Shown here one piece after another: positions 1 to 9,127 of a DNA stretch of 28,459 nucleotides. Each line of letters starts with the position of its first letter. The first letter of the stretch is position 1. A model generated the notes under the pieces. The model saw only the letters and a list, made by a program, of their open reading frames with translations, searched no databases and had not been told where the DNA came from. Position numbers and translations under genes: made by a program. The DNA is taken from contig JBOZIK010000001.1 in NCBI GenBank assembly GCA_051453625.1, positions 192,323,960 through 192,352,418 on the forward strand. Reading direction: 5' to 3'. The stretch comes from Welwitschia mirabilis. Lineage: Eukaryota; Gnetophyta; Gnetopsida; Welwitschiales.

Positions 1-59
1 ATTAGGCATTTTGTTGTAGAGGACCTGTGTCCTATAAATAAGTGGGTATTGTAAATACT

Positions 60-1330
60 TAGATATATCGAATAAAAGGGGTTTCTCCCAATATTTCTTC
101 AATTTCTTTTCTCTATTGTCTTTAATCGATTGGATAGTGAAAGTGGAATTAGACCTTATTGGGATGTTTTTCCAATCAATTATATAGTTATTGAACTTTC
201 CTAGGTAGTATGGTTTGACAAGGCTAACATGGAAGACTAGGTGCACATGAGACCATTCAGTAGGGAGGTCAAGTTTATAAGCTAATTCACCAACCCGTTG
301 CATAATGGACAAGGGTCCACAAAATCGAGGAGCCAACTTACAATATTTTCACAGCTTTAGAGATGCTCTTTCTAGCTTTACTCTTAGTAAGACCTGATTG
401 CTGACTTGGAAGATTTGGTGGGAATGTTTTTCATTGAAGTACTTTTTGTACCTATCTTGGGCACCTTGTAATTCCTTTTGGATCTTTTTAATGGTTTTAT
501 CCATTGGTTGGAGTTCTTCTTGCTGTCCTTTTTCTCCCTGAGTTGGATCTGTCCAAGTTATTGGGATTGTGCAGTTCCTTCCATACATAGCGTGGAATGA
601 AGAGCAATTAAGGGAGGACTGATATCCCAGATTGTAAACGAACTCCACTAAGTGTAGGTAGTCTTCTCACCTAGTGGGTTTGCTTGTGACATAGCTTCTT
701 AGCATGTCCTCCAATATACGGTTTACATGCTCAATTTGTCCATCAGTCTGAGGGTGAAAGGTTGTACTAAAGAAGACCTGTGTTACCAACTACTTAAAGA
801 ATTCCTGCCAGAAACTAGATACAAACTTTGGATTCTGATAAAAAAAATTTTAAAAGTGCCATGTAATTTAGATATCTGCCTTATAAATTAGCTAGCAATA
901 TCCTCTGTTGTGATTGTCATCTTAGTTAGCATGAAGTGAATCATCTTCGTTAATCTATCAACAACACATACAAATATCACTTGTCTAACGGTTTTACGTA
1001 ATCCTGTAATGAAGTCCATTGTAATCTCCTCCCATTTCCATGACGTACTTCCAATGGTTTCAGGAATCCTATTGGTTTTTGCTATTCCACTTTGACCTTC
1101 TAACAGACTAGGCATCTGTTGATGAATTCTTTTATTTGACCTTTCATTCTTGGCCAATAATATTGTCATCGTAAGGTGATGTAAGTTTTTGCAAAGCCAA
1201 GATGCCCCACATATAGAACTTCCTAAGCCTCTTGCAAACGTTGCCAATGGCATGGTCCTTGTAGAATGCAGATCCGTCTGTTTCTTATTAGTATATCATT
1301 GGAGGTTAAGTGATAGGGGTGAACTTCTTC
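60..1330 (-). pseudogene. Ty3/gypsy integrase remnant
   Basis: Integrase would join the cDNA ends to host DNA. Reading leftward, the core shows KWEEITMDFITGL (first catalytic Asp, about 1000-1030) and VVDRLTKMIHF, then FHPQTDGQIEHVNRIL near 720-760, which holds the catalytic Glu of the gypsy TDGQ-E-VN motif. The middle Asp region near 840 is damaged by a run of A/T. The zinc-binding HHCC Cys residues are not readable near 1110. From 350 to 650 one frame stays open for about 100 codons (VEFVYNLGYQSS onward), followed by a degraded GPY/F-like part with VFHVSLVKPYYLGKF near 170-215. Stops occur near 345, 670 and 800. The family assignment is firm; function is lost. Confidence 0.88.
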
Positions 1331-1419
1331 TTGCCTCAGTATCTTTTTTCGAGTTTCTCCAAATAGTTTATCTTGGGGTATTTGTGCCTTGATCTACTAG
1401 GCCATTTCCGAGTTAATAG

Positions 1420-2130
1420 TGTAGACCATCATACACCACATTCAACAAAGTGCATTAGCCACTTTGTTCTCTTTCCCTGGGGTGCACTTAAGATAGAAAT
1501 CATATTTCGCCAAGAGTTCCACCCATTGCCATTGTCTCATGTCGAGGAAAGGCTATTTCTACAAAAATTCTAAACTTTTATGGTTAGTTTTTATTTGAAA
1601 TTTATCATCAAGAAGATAGTGTGTCCATGTCTTTAAAGCATGGACAATGACTAACAGCTCCAAGTCATGTACGAAATAATTATATTCGTGTTTATTAAGT
1701 TTCCATGATTCATATGCGATTACCTATCCTTCTTGCATTAGAGCTACTCCAATACCTTCCCCACATGCATCTATTACCACTAGAAATTCTTTATCCATCT
1801 TTGGAATTTTCAGCATTGGTGCTGAAGTTAACAAAAGTTGACTGCAAAGGAAAGCCTCTCTGCATTTATCATCAAAACAGAATGGTACTTTTTCCTTTGT
1901 TAGATCTGTCAATGGACTTGCGATTTTCGAAAAATTCTAAATGAATCACCTATAAAGTCTGCAAGACCAAAGAAGCTCTTCACGACAGTGGGGTTCTTTA
2001 GTTTTGGCCATTCTCTTATCACTTGCAACTTACTAAAATCTTTTTGGATACCTTTCTGTGATATAACATGGCCCAAATCATTAACTGAAATTCTAAAGAA
2101 TTCACATTTGCTTAATTTTGTAGTTAATAT
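1420..2130 (-). pseudogene. Ty3/gypsy RT thumb/connection and RNase H remnant
   Basis: This is the downstream half of the polymerase protein, interrupted at 2130 by the nested LTR element. It begins with TTKLSKCEFF and continues GHVISQKGI, IREWPKLKNPTVVKSFFGLA, all typical of the gypsy segment after the YxDD box. RNase H follows: FLVVIDACGEGIGVALMQEG (about 1724-1800, with the first catalytic Asp), then HEYNYFVHDLELLVIVHALK and a GKENKVANAL motif near 1430. RNase H would remove RNA from the RNA-DNA hybrid. A frameshift lies between SFFGLA and the RNase H part near 1910, and stops occur at about 1722, 1660 and 1560. Confidence 0.9.
2126..2130. repeat. Left target-site duplication of the small LTR element
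   Basis: Sequence aatat, matched by aatac at 4048-4052 with one substitution. Five bases is the usual length for LTR element insertions in plants. Confidence 0.7.
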
Positions 2131-2236
2131 TGTTAGGTATGCGCTCCTCATGCCCAGCCCGACAAGTGGGTAAATGTGATGGGTTTCAGCTTCCACCTAA
2201 ATCATGGCTTTTGATGTGATGGTAAAGGGCCCAACA
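2131..2236 (+). repeat. LTR 1 of the small element
   Basis: 106 bp, TGTT...AACA ends. It aligns end to end with 3942-4047 without gaps and with 12 mismatches (about 89% identity). Confidence 0.88.
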
Positions 2237-2238
2237 AT

Positions 2239-2252
2239 TGGTATCAGAGCCA
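2239..2252 (+). promoter_or_regulatory. Primer binding site (initiator tRNA-Met)
   Basis: tggtatcagagcca is complementary to the 3' end of plant initiator tRNA-Met and lies 2 bp inside the left LTR, the standard site for minus-strand cDNA priming. A tRNA T-arm/B-box-like ggttcgagtct follows at 2272-2282. Confidence 0.88.
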
Positions 2253-2340
2253 TGGTTGTTGGATGGTCTCGGGTTCGAGTCTCCCCGATGGCTTCCCAGT
2301 TCATGTGAGCACTTGGCATGTGGATCGATGGGGAGATTAT

Positions 2341-2423
2341 TGATTATGCGCTCCCCATGCCCAGCCCAACAAGCGGGTAAATATGAGGAGTGCAGTTCCC
2401 ACCTAAGTCATGGCTTTAGGTCT
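2341..2423 (+). repeat. Partial third LTR copy, running into a sequence gap
   Basis: tgattatgcgctcccc and the following 70 bp match the other two LTRs (shared gcccagccc.acaag, gggtaaatatga, cacctaagtcatggcttt). It is preceded by a purine tract gatggggagatta (2327-2339), as a 3' LTR would be. The copy is cut by the N run at 2424-2523. Confidence 0.78.
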
Positions 2424-2523
2424 NNNNNNNNNNNNNNNNNNNNNNNNNNNNNNNNNNNNNNNNNNNNNNNNNNNNNNNNNNNNNNNNNNNNNNNNNNNNN
2501 NNNNNNNNNNNNNNNNNNNNNNN

Positions 2524-3349
2524 AAGGGGAATCAAAATTCATAGAACCTAGTTCCCTTAAAATCAATCAATATTGATTTGCTAGGAAAATCAAGAAAACC
2601 CACATCCAATGCTCTATCAGTGAACCTTTCTACCAATTAGCTTCAACTAGAAGTGAAAAATGTGTATGATATTGATGGGCCTTCTGCATAGGTTAGGCTC
2701 TTAGGTACTATAGTATACATTATAATAGATAGGCACATTAAGGATTGACAAGGGTAGAACAGGTAAGCTCAAGAAGCAAAAAAAAAAGGTAGCAACAACA
2801 ATAGAGAGGAACAAAAATTTCTTTACTAGAATGTCAAAATGTAAATCTTTTTAACACAAGATAAGCATTAGCCCTTGAACAAAAGATAGAATGACTTATG
2901 AAGGGAAAGCCAAGGGCTAGCTATCAGAGAACTCTTAGTCTTCACAATTGATTGAATATTTTCAGCTGCCAAAGAAAATAACTGAACATCGAAAGAGGAT
3001 TTTTGGTTGCCTCTTTAGTCAAACTTTTAGTATATCAATCCTTGTCAAGGTAAGTGATAACTGTCACCTTGTACTGATAAAAAAATCTACATGGAAGTCA
3101 CGCTACCCCAAAAAAAACATTGGTACACTAGATATAAAACCTATTTGAACTGCACCCAAGTCAATCGACCCACTTGGCAACTCGTTCCACCAGCTTAGGA
3201 CAGTGTTGAAAATTCTGAGAGCAAGTTGTTCTATTGACTTTTAAAGTCGATCGACCTAAATATAAGTAGGTCAACCTAGAATCATGAGATCCTCTTATTA
3301 GCACAAAATGATTTTTCTGAGACGATATTCAATCACTATTGACATGACA
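2524..3349. other. Internal DNA of the small LTR element, no gene recognised
   Basis: AT-rich sequence between the gap and the copia fragment. No coding signal is visible. The stretch 3160-3290 contains several GGTCRACC-like words (ccaagtcaatcgaccc, gtcgatcgaccta, aggtcaaccta) resembling those in the copia LTR at 20771-21285. Confidence 0.5.
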
Positions 3350-3935
3350 ATATCCCATCTATGAATTATCATGCTAAGTCCTGTCACCCGTTAATGGTCA
3401 TCATTGAAACTAACAATAGGTGCCAACAAATTCCTTCACCATTTCAGTCCTCAACTTTTTAATCTCACATGGATCATTCCTGCAATTAGCATATCATCAA
3501 CATCAAGCAACAAAATAGTGATTGATCATGCAAGAGTTACATGCAATACACACAATGATCGATACCTTTGTTGCACCCTAAATGTGTCAAGCTTTTTATA
3601 CCATTACCTAGTAGCTTGTTTTAGACCATAAAGACTCCTCTTCCATCTAAACCCAATGTTTTCATTAATTCTAAAACCTTCAAGCTGCACATACTCTTTC
3701 AAATCACTATGTAAAAATGAAATTATAATATCTAATTACCCTAACTCAATATACATGCAAGCAAGCATTGCTAAAATAACTTGAATAGAAGTATGCTTAA
3801 CAAGCAGAGAGAAAATCTAATTCAAATAACTACGCTTCTTCTAATCAAAACCCTCAACTACCATACAAGCCTTGTACCTCTTCTCTCCATTTGATTCTTC
3901 CTTCCATTTTCCAGAGCTTTCTTTGCATAACGCAA
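3350..3935 (-). pseudogene. Ty1/copia reverse transcriptase fragment, antisense inside the small LTR element
   Basis: On the minus strand one reads, in copia order, KRYKACMVVEGF (about 3870), LVKHTSIQVILAML (3780-3810), SFLHSDLKEYVQLEGF (3680-3725), KRSLYGLKQATR (3610-3640) and LLLDVDDMLIAG, where the catalytic YVDD box has become DVDD (3493-3504). These are the fingers and palm of a copia RT, about 190 codons with several stops. The fragment ends within a few bases of the right-hand polypurine tract. It lacks gag, protease and integrase, so it is cargo or an old truncated insertion, not the element's own gene. Confidence 0.85.
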
Positions 3936-3941
3936 GGGGAC
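3931..3941 (+). promoter_or_regulatory. Polypurine tract of the small LTR element
   Basis: cgcaaggggac directly precedes the right LTR, the expected plus-strand priming site. Confidence 0.65.
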
Positions 3942-4047
3942 TGTTGGGTAGGTGCTCCCCATGCGCAGCCTGACAAGTGGGTAAATATGATGGGTTCCAG
4001 TTTCCACCTAAGTCATGGCTTTTGGCGTGATGGTAAAGGGCCCAACA
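3942..4047 (+). repeat. Right LTR of the small element
   Basis: 106 bp matching 2131-2236, followed by aatac (4048-4052), the right target-site duplication. Confidence 0.88.
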
Positions 4048-4740
4048 AATACATGATTTTTGAACAATTGTGAAACTGTCTTTAGATGTTGGATATGTTC
4101 CTCCTTCCTTTCAAAGTATACCAGAATATCATCCATTAGAACAACTACAAAATGGTCCATGTAAGGGTGAAAAATGTTATTCATTAACGTCATGAATGTG
4201 GCTAGGGCATATCTCAAACGAAATGGCATTACTGTGAATTCAAAGTGGCGATATCTAGTTTTGCATGTCGTTTCTGGGATATCTCTTTCCTTGATGCATA
4301 TTTGATGGTACCCTAAGTACCTTGCTTCCTATAACTGATTAAACAAGTCACTAATTCGAGACAATGGGTACTTGTTCTTAATGGTTACCTTGTTCAATTG
4401 ACGATAGTCAATGCATAAGTGAAGTAATCCATTCTTCTTTTTAACTAATCAAACAGGTCATCAATTCGAGGAAATGGGCACTTGTTCTTAATGGTTACCT
4501 TATTCAATTGATGATAGTAAATGCACAAGTGAAGCAATCCATCCTTCTTCTTAACAAATAATACTGGGGCTCCCAATGATGACATACTTGACCTAATTTT
4601 CCTTCGTTCACTAGTTGTTCTATTTGCAACTTAAGTTCACTTAATTCAATAACCGAAAAGTTGTATGGAGCTCGAGAAATAGGCTATGCACCAAGTATAA
4701 GGTCTATAGTATGTTGGACCTTCCTTTTTAGCGATAAGCA
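4048..4740 (-). pseudogene. Ty3/gypsy RT fingers and palm remnant
   Basis: This is the upstream half of the RT cut by the nested element. From about 4730 leftward it reads [63 protein letters not shown], then MPFRLRYALATFMTLMNNIF (4170-4229) and the catalytic box VVLMDDILVY (LMDD codons at 4128-4139), ending LKTVSQLFKNHV at the insertion. The usual box is YLDD or YVDD, so the aromatic residue is changed. A 110-bp tandem duplication at 4341-4560 repeats the [10 protein letters not shown] region out of frame. Stops and shifts make it non-functional. Confidence 0.92.
4341..4560. repeat. 110-bp tandem duplication within gypsy RT
   Basis: aaacaagtcactaattcgag at 4341 recurs as aaacaggtcatcaattcgag at 4451, and the match continues through cttgttcttaatggttacct and gatagt.aatgca.aagtgaag. 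The offset of 110 bp is not a multiple of three, so it shifts the RT frame. Confidence 0.9.
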
Positions 4741-5049
4741 TGTTTGTCTTCAAATACTTCTTGGAATTCATGTAGCTCTTCTAGCAATTAGACCTCGTCA
4801 TCATTGGTCACCATGGCATAGAATAACTGTATCATTCTTATGGCTTTATTGATCCCCCTTTTTGTCATAAATAGAATTTGCTTCTTCCTACCTTCCCTTT
4901 GAGGAACTGGCCTCTAGACAGAGTGGGAATGAAAAGCGTTCATTCCTAAAAGGAGGCTTTTATTTTATAGTTACTCAAAAAAGATGTGCCTAATATTGCA
5001 TCATACTTCCCAATATCAAAGACATAAAATTTGTCCGTGAAGCTTAAAT

Positions 5050-5330
5050 CATCAATGATGAATGTTAAGTATGCACAAAGGCCAAATTGTGTCATACATT
5101 GCCTCCAACGATTTCAAATTTAGGACCAAGCTCTCTACTCGTCTTGTCTTGGAAATCGTTGGTAATTTTTGGTGAAACAAACTTAGCACTAACGCCACTA
5201 TTGATGAGAATTAAAACAGGTTTATTTTCTAAAGATTCTTTAAGCTCAATAACTAAAAATTGGTTTTGCACAAAACCTATTTGGACGGTAGCAAAGAGTT
5301 GTTTCCCAGCTTGTTTTATCCTTATCTAGT
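5050..5330 (-). pseudogene. Ty3/gypsy aspartic protease remnant
   Basis: Between gag and RT the minus strand reads PVLILINSGVSAKF near 5180-5220. This matches the flap-side active-site motif of retrotransposon aspartic proteases, normally L-I-D-S-G-A/T. The catalytic Asp is replaced by Asn (codons for INSG at 5194-5205), so this protease could not cleave the polyprotein. The rest of the domain is weakly conserved. Assignment rests on the motif and on its place in the element. Confidence 0.75.
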
Positions 5331-5363
5331 GGAGGGGGGAGCTTGCTCAGTTGTTTCCTTCTT

Positions 5364-6360
5364 GCTTGGACAGTTCCTCATGATGTGTCCTTTCTCTTTG
5401 CAATGGTGGCATGTTGGAACTATACAATTTGTTGTTGTTGTTCATGCTTGATTCTAGCATTGCAGCAGCATATTTTGACAACCTAGTGAACATTGAGATT
5501 GTTCTATGATGCTAGCCATTCTAGTTATCAGGGGAAGTCACTGTTTTGCCTTCATGTAATACTTGGTTTTTAGATATGCTTCTTGTGGGGATTTTGGTTC
5601 CAACAAGCAAACAATACTCTACAGCCTTTCTAGAAGGTTTCCTACGAAATCATTTGCAAGCTCCTCTAGATTGCGATGTATCTAATATTTCTCTAATGTC
5701 TAAAATTCATCCCAATGTTCATCAAGACTCCTTCTCAATCTTAAACATTAGAATTGCATTCTTTTGTCTTTAACGAAATCACCTGGAACAAAATCTTTCT
5801 TAAATTCTTCAATGAAATCAGACTAGTACATCCAATCATTCTTTGAGGCACTAAGCTGGCTCCAGTATCTTGCTACATCTCTAATCAAGAACATCGTTGC
5901 CTAGCAACTTCATAGATTACTTTCTACATCCTTAAGTCTGAAATGGTTTTCAATGTATTGTAACCATTCCAAAGCTTCTTAACAGGATCCTAGAGCATCA
6001 ACATACATCTAGATTTGTACCTTTTTAACATACTCCAATAGATCACAGACTTCCAGTTCATAAGAGGTATTGGTCTAAGGCGACTTGTGGATTCCATCTT
6101 CACACTGAGTCACTCTTTTGTGTAGATTACTCAATGTTGGTGGCTCTGAGGACTGCGTGAACTATCTTTTCAAATTTTGTATTTTCTAGTTTTGAGCCTG
6201 GAGGGAGAGTTGGACCTAAGATTGTAGTTCTTGGATGGTTTGTTCCCATGATTAGCTTCAAACTAGAGGTGAACCTCTTCAATTCATTGCTCCAAAAAAG
6301 TGATGCAAGTATTCACATGGTCCTCGATAGCCCACCAATGCATGAATTGTCCAGGGTCCT
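5364..6360 (-). pseudogene. Ty3/gypsy gag remnant with intact CCHC knuckle
   Basis: Gag would form the particle and bind the RNA. The minus strand shows a coiled N-terminal part (EDHVNTCITFLEQ near 6300), the retrotransposon-gag core ARYWSQLSASKNDW (about 5820-5870) followed by SDFIEEFKKDFVPGDFVKDKR, and a zinc knuckle CHHCKEKGHIMRNC at 5370-5411 that keeps the full CX2CX4HX4C spacing. Many stops separate these blocks. Gag precedes protease on the same strand, as expected. Confidence 0.85.
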
Positions 6361-6369
6361 GCCCTCTTG

Positions 6370-6584
6370 CCATCTACCACTTAGCTTATTATAACTTAAA
6401 ATCCCGTTGACTTGTTAGTTATGAAAACTATTATTATTATAATCATTAACTAATGAGTCTTTTTTAGAATTATTCATCTAACAATATAGTTTACTAAGAA
6501 AGGAAATTTAGTTTTATAAAAGAAAATAGACATATATGCTTATCCTTTTTTCATGGTTTCCTTCTATGGGTGTCGCTTTGGTTC
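6370..6584. other. AT-rich boundary region, nothing identified
   Basis: Sequence upstream of the gypsy gag. It could hold the remains of the 5' LTR, but no TG...CA end, primer binding site or partner repeat was found. Confidence 0.3.
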
Positions 6585-7728
6585 TTAATGATGTCATGAG
6601 TTTGGCTGATGAGGTTAGAACAGCGAGTACTCTCATGTTGGAAACTACTTCATTCGATCTACGAGCTAAGGATGTGGACTTGATGGGTCCCTATGGGCCA
6701 TGTGGACTACCTAGTCAAAACTATGGCGCCCCCTTATTTTGCAAACTACTTTATTTGCTCCAATGTTTGATGATGTGAACATTGTGAATCCCTACAGGCC
6801 ATGTGGGTTGCCTAGTCAAAACAACGGCGTACCCTTATGTTGCTAACTGCTTTATTTGCTCCATGATCTTATGATGTGAACTCTCTGGGTCCCTAGAGGC
6901 CATGTGGGCTGCCTAATCAAAACAGTGATGCCCTCTTATGTTGCTAACTACTTTATTTGCTCCATGATTCGATGAGGTGGACTCTATGGATCTCTATGGG
7001 CCATGTGGGCTACCTTGTTAGAATAGTAGTGTCCCCTTATGTTACAAACTGCTTTATTTGCTCCATGATCCGATGATGTAGACTCTATGGATCCCTACAG
7101 GTGATGTGCACTGCCTGGTCAGCATAATTGTGCCCCTTTGTGTTGTAAACTGCTTCATTTGCTCCATTAGTTGATGATGAGAACTCTGTAGGTCCTTATG
7201 GGCCATGTGAGCTACCTAGTCAAAACATTAGTGCCATGTTGTAAACTACTTCATTTGCTCCTTTAGCTGATGATGTGAACTCTATGGGTCCCTATGGGCC
7301 GTGCAGTGGTACCTCCTTATGTTGTAAACTACTTCATTTGCTCCATTTGTTGATGATGTGGACTTTGTGGGTCCCTATGGGCCATGTGGGCTGCCTAGCC
7401 AGAACAAAGGCACCTCCTTAAGTTGTAAACTGCTTCATTTGCTCCATTAATTGATGATGTGGGTTGCCTAGGCAGAATAGTGATGCCCCCTTATGTTAGA
7501 AACTGCCTCACTTACTCCCGAAATTGATGATGTGGACTCTGTGTGTCCCTGAGGGCCACATGGGTTGCCTAGTTAAACTAGTGGCAGCACCTAATGTTGG
7601 AAATTGCCTCATTTGTTATGTAAAGTGATGATGTCTACAGGTCCTTGTGGGCCATATGGCCTGCCTACTAAGAATAGTGGCACGCCCTTATGTTGGAAAC
7701 TACCTCATTTGCTCCATAAACTGACGAT
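6585..7728. repeat. 101-bp tandem repeat array, about eleven copies
   Basis: Each unit contains atgatgtggactctatgggtcc, then ctatgggccatgtgggctgc, cctagtcaaaacagtggtgcc, and a half with ttatgttgcaaactgctt and catttgctccatgat. Anchoring on gcca gives 6697, 6798, 6899, 7000, 7101, 7202, a period of exactly 101 bp over six copies. Later anchors at about 7298, 7381, 7461, 7555 and 7651 show shorter units with deletions. As 101 is not a multiple of three, the short open frames inside rotate from unit to unit and are not a repeat protein. This is a minisatellite-like array of diverged copies. Confidence 0.93.
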
Positions 7729-8504
7729 GCACTTCAAGGAGTTCACCAAATGCTCCGATGATTTCAATATCTTTGATCTTCTTCCTTTCCTCTGTTTCAC
7801 TTTCGTCTGCCCAAGAATTATTTGATTTTAGATTCAATTCATGCCTCTTATGACTATAAGGCTCATACCTTTCGTCACTCTAAACTGGGTTTAGTGCATA
7901 GAACCCCTAAAAATATTAAGATACCTTCGGCTTATCAAATGGAACCCTCAAGCCTATAAAGTTCTCCACTTATGAATTACAGTCCTTAGATTTCTTCAAG
8001 ACCACATTCTTTGACTTTGTGAATAGAAAACTTCATCACCATGGATATTATGGTATACCTATAAAAATTATTTCAGTTCTTTATTATGCAGCTCAAGGGA
8101 TTTTGATTGCTTCTCAAGGGTTTTTGCATTCTCGCTCTTCCCATGTTCCTCAGTATGCCATCTACTTGCTATTTGTTGCNNNNNNNNNNAGAGCAGTCTC
8201 GTTTGATTGGAGTTACTGTATTTGTTCAAAAGTCGGTCCACAAGCAATTAGGTCTAAACAAAATTCCAATCATGGATTCCTGACTTGTGGAGGTGTCCTC
8301 CTTTTGTTATACTTTGCCTTTCATGGGGGCAAAACCTTTGTAAATATCAGACAAGTTGAACTTCCATCAAATATTGTCACGCCTTTGTCCTTTCTTCCAA
8401 GAATTTATCCTTATAGAACCACACCTCCTAATGAGGAAGGAGATCTTGGTTATTCTTCCACGAGTGCAGTTTATTCCTATAAGATACATGTTTCTTTTCT
8501 ATAA
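7729..8504 (+). pseudogene. Unrecognised broken coding region
   Basis: Immediately right of the 101-bp array the plus strand reads MHFKEFTKCSDDFNIFDLLPFLCF and, in another frame, SYDYKAHTFRHSKLGLVHRT (about 7848-7905). A longer open frame runs 8019-8504, split by 10 N at 8180-8189, with hydrophobic stretches such as ISVLYYAAQGILIAS and GGVLLLLYFAF. No catalytic motif was recognised. It has the look of a decayed plant transposon-associated ORF, but this is a guess; a chance open frame in AT-rich DNA is possible. Confidence 0.3.
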
Positions 8505-8556
8505 TTACATATCTTTGAAGTTTAGTCTTGGTTCTCAAAATGTTTTACCATTGTAA

Positions 8557-8697
8557 ATGGATATTCAGGAGGAATCATCATCTAGAACTTCGCGGTCACA
8601 AAGGAGGGGAAAGGCTCTTCCTTTACAAACTCCTTCACACATTCCAGTTCCACCAAATGATGATAAGGGGGATAACTCTATTTTGATTATTCGCTAG
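8557..8697 (+). other. Short open frame, basic low-complexity tail
   Basis: 46 codons starting MDIQEESSSRTSRSQRRGK and ending in TAG. The Ser/Arg-rich then Pro-rich composition (TPSHIPVPPNDD) resembles a disordered C-terminal tail. It may be the end of the broken coding region just upstream. No family was recognised and no ribosome or splice signal decides it. Confidence 0.25.
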
Positions 8698-8996
8698 AGC
8701 AAGTGTCGAGTTACGGTGTGTTTATATTTACAGTTATAATTCTTCCCCCTTTGATGGTTGTATGATTTTACAAAATGGGTAACATTCCTTTGTATTTGAG
8801 GACAGTCCTAAGCTCCTTCTCCTATTCCCACTCAAGAGAAAGGCAAGCTTATTATGGATGGATATAAGAATATTCATTCAAGGGCCAAAGTAAATGATCT
8901 TGATGGCTTGCCCTCCTTATATAGCTTAAAAATTCCAATTCTATCTGTATTTGTGTGATCAATGTTGACTCCTTTGAGCAGGCACTGATTAAATTA

Positions 8997-9127
8997 GCGG
9001 CGACTGATCGTCGCTTGGGCAAATGATTGCTACAATTCATCCGTGCTGACTCTTTTTGAGTCAGCGTAACTTTTTGCAACAACTATCAGCAATTAGTCAC
9101 CTCTTGCTTAGACGACAACTAGTCGTC
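8997..9127. repeat. Cluster of three short hairpins
   Basis: gcggcga-ctga-tcgtcgc (8997-9014, one G:T pair), gctgactc-ttttt-gagtcagc (9045-9065, perfect 8-bp arms) and gacgac-aacta-gtcgtc (9111-9127, perfect). Repeated GCGACGA/TCGTCGC words in both orientations resemble subterminal arrays of CACTA-type DNA transposons, but no CACTA terminus was found. Confidence 0.6.

Larger units (their letters stand above)
2131..4047 (+). mobile_element. Small non-autonomous LTR element (TRIM-like) with three LTR copies, nested in gypsy RT
   Basis: Two 106-bp direct repeats beginning TGTT and ending CCCAACA bound this insertion (2131-2236 and 3942-4047). They differ at 12 positions, 10 of them transitions. 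A primer binding site sits 2 bp after the left LTR and a purine-rich tract directly precedes the right one, so the element reads on the plus strand. Flanking 5-bp sequences aatat (2126-2130) and aatac (4048-4052) fit a target duplication with one change, and the gypsy frame continues in phase across the insertion. A third, partial LTR starts at 2341 after an internal region of only about 104 bp, so the core is a terminal-repeat retrotransposon in miniature (TRIM), apparently tandem. It encodes nothing of its own. Confidence 0.85.
1..6370 (-). mobile_element. Degenerate Ty3/gypsy LTR retrotransposon, cut by the window edge and by a nested element
   Basis: On the minus strand the order gag, protease, RT, RNase H, integrase can be read from about 6360 down to about 60, which is the Ty3/gypsy order. 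Every domain carries stops or frameshifts, so the copy is dead. The RT is split by a small LTR element at 2131-4047. Neither LTR was identified: the 3' LTR should lie left of the window, and no convincing primer binding site or LTR start was found around 6370. The lineage below gypsy level is not settled; the integrase tail is too decayed to show a chromodomain. Confidence 0.9.

Noticed and set aside
2239-2282. Possible tRNA or SINE made of the tggtatcagagc word and the ggttcgagtct B-box-like word
   Set aside because: The spacing is too short for a tRNA, and the first word is explained as the primer binding site of an LTR element.
3404-3631. 75-codon plus-strand open frame
   Set aside because: It is the shadow of the copia RT fragment, which is coded on the minus strand.
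6536-6778. 80-codon open frame, and a similar one at 7604-7825, with GPYGPCGLP-like residues
   Set aside because: Both lie in or overlap the 101-bp tandem array; the period is not a multiple of three, so frames rotate and the likeness is that of the DNA repeat.
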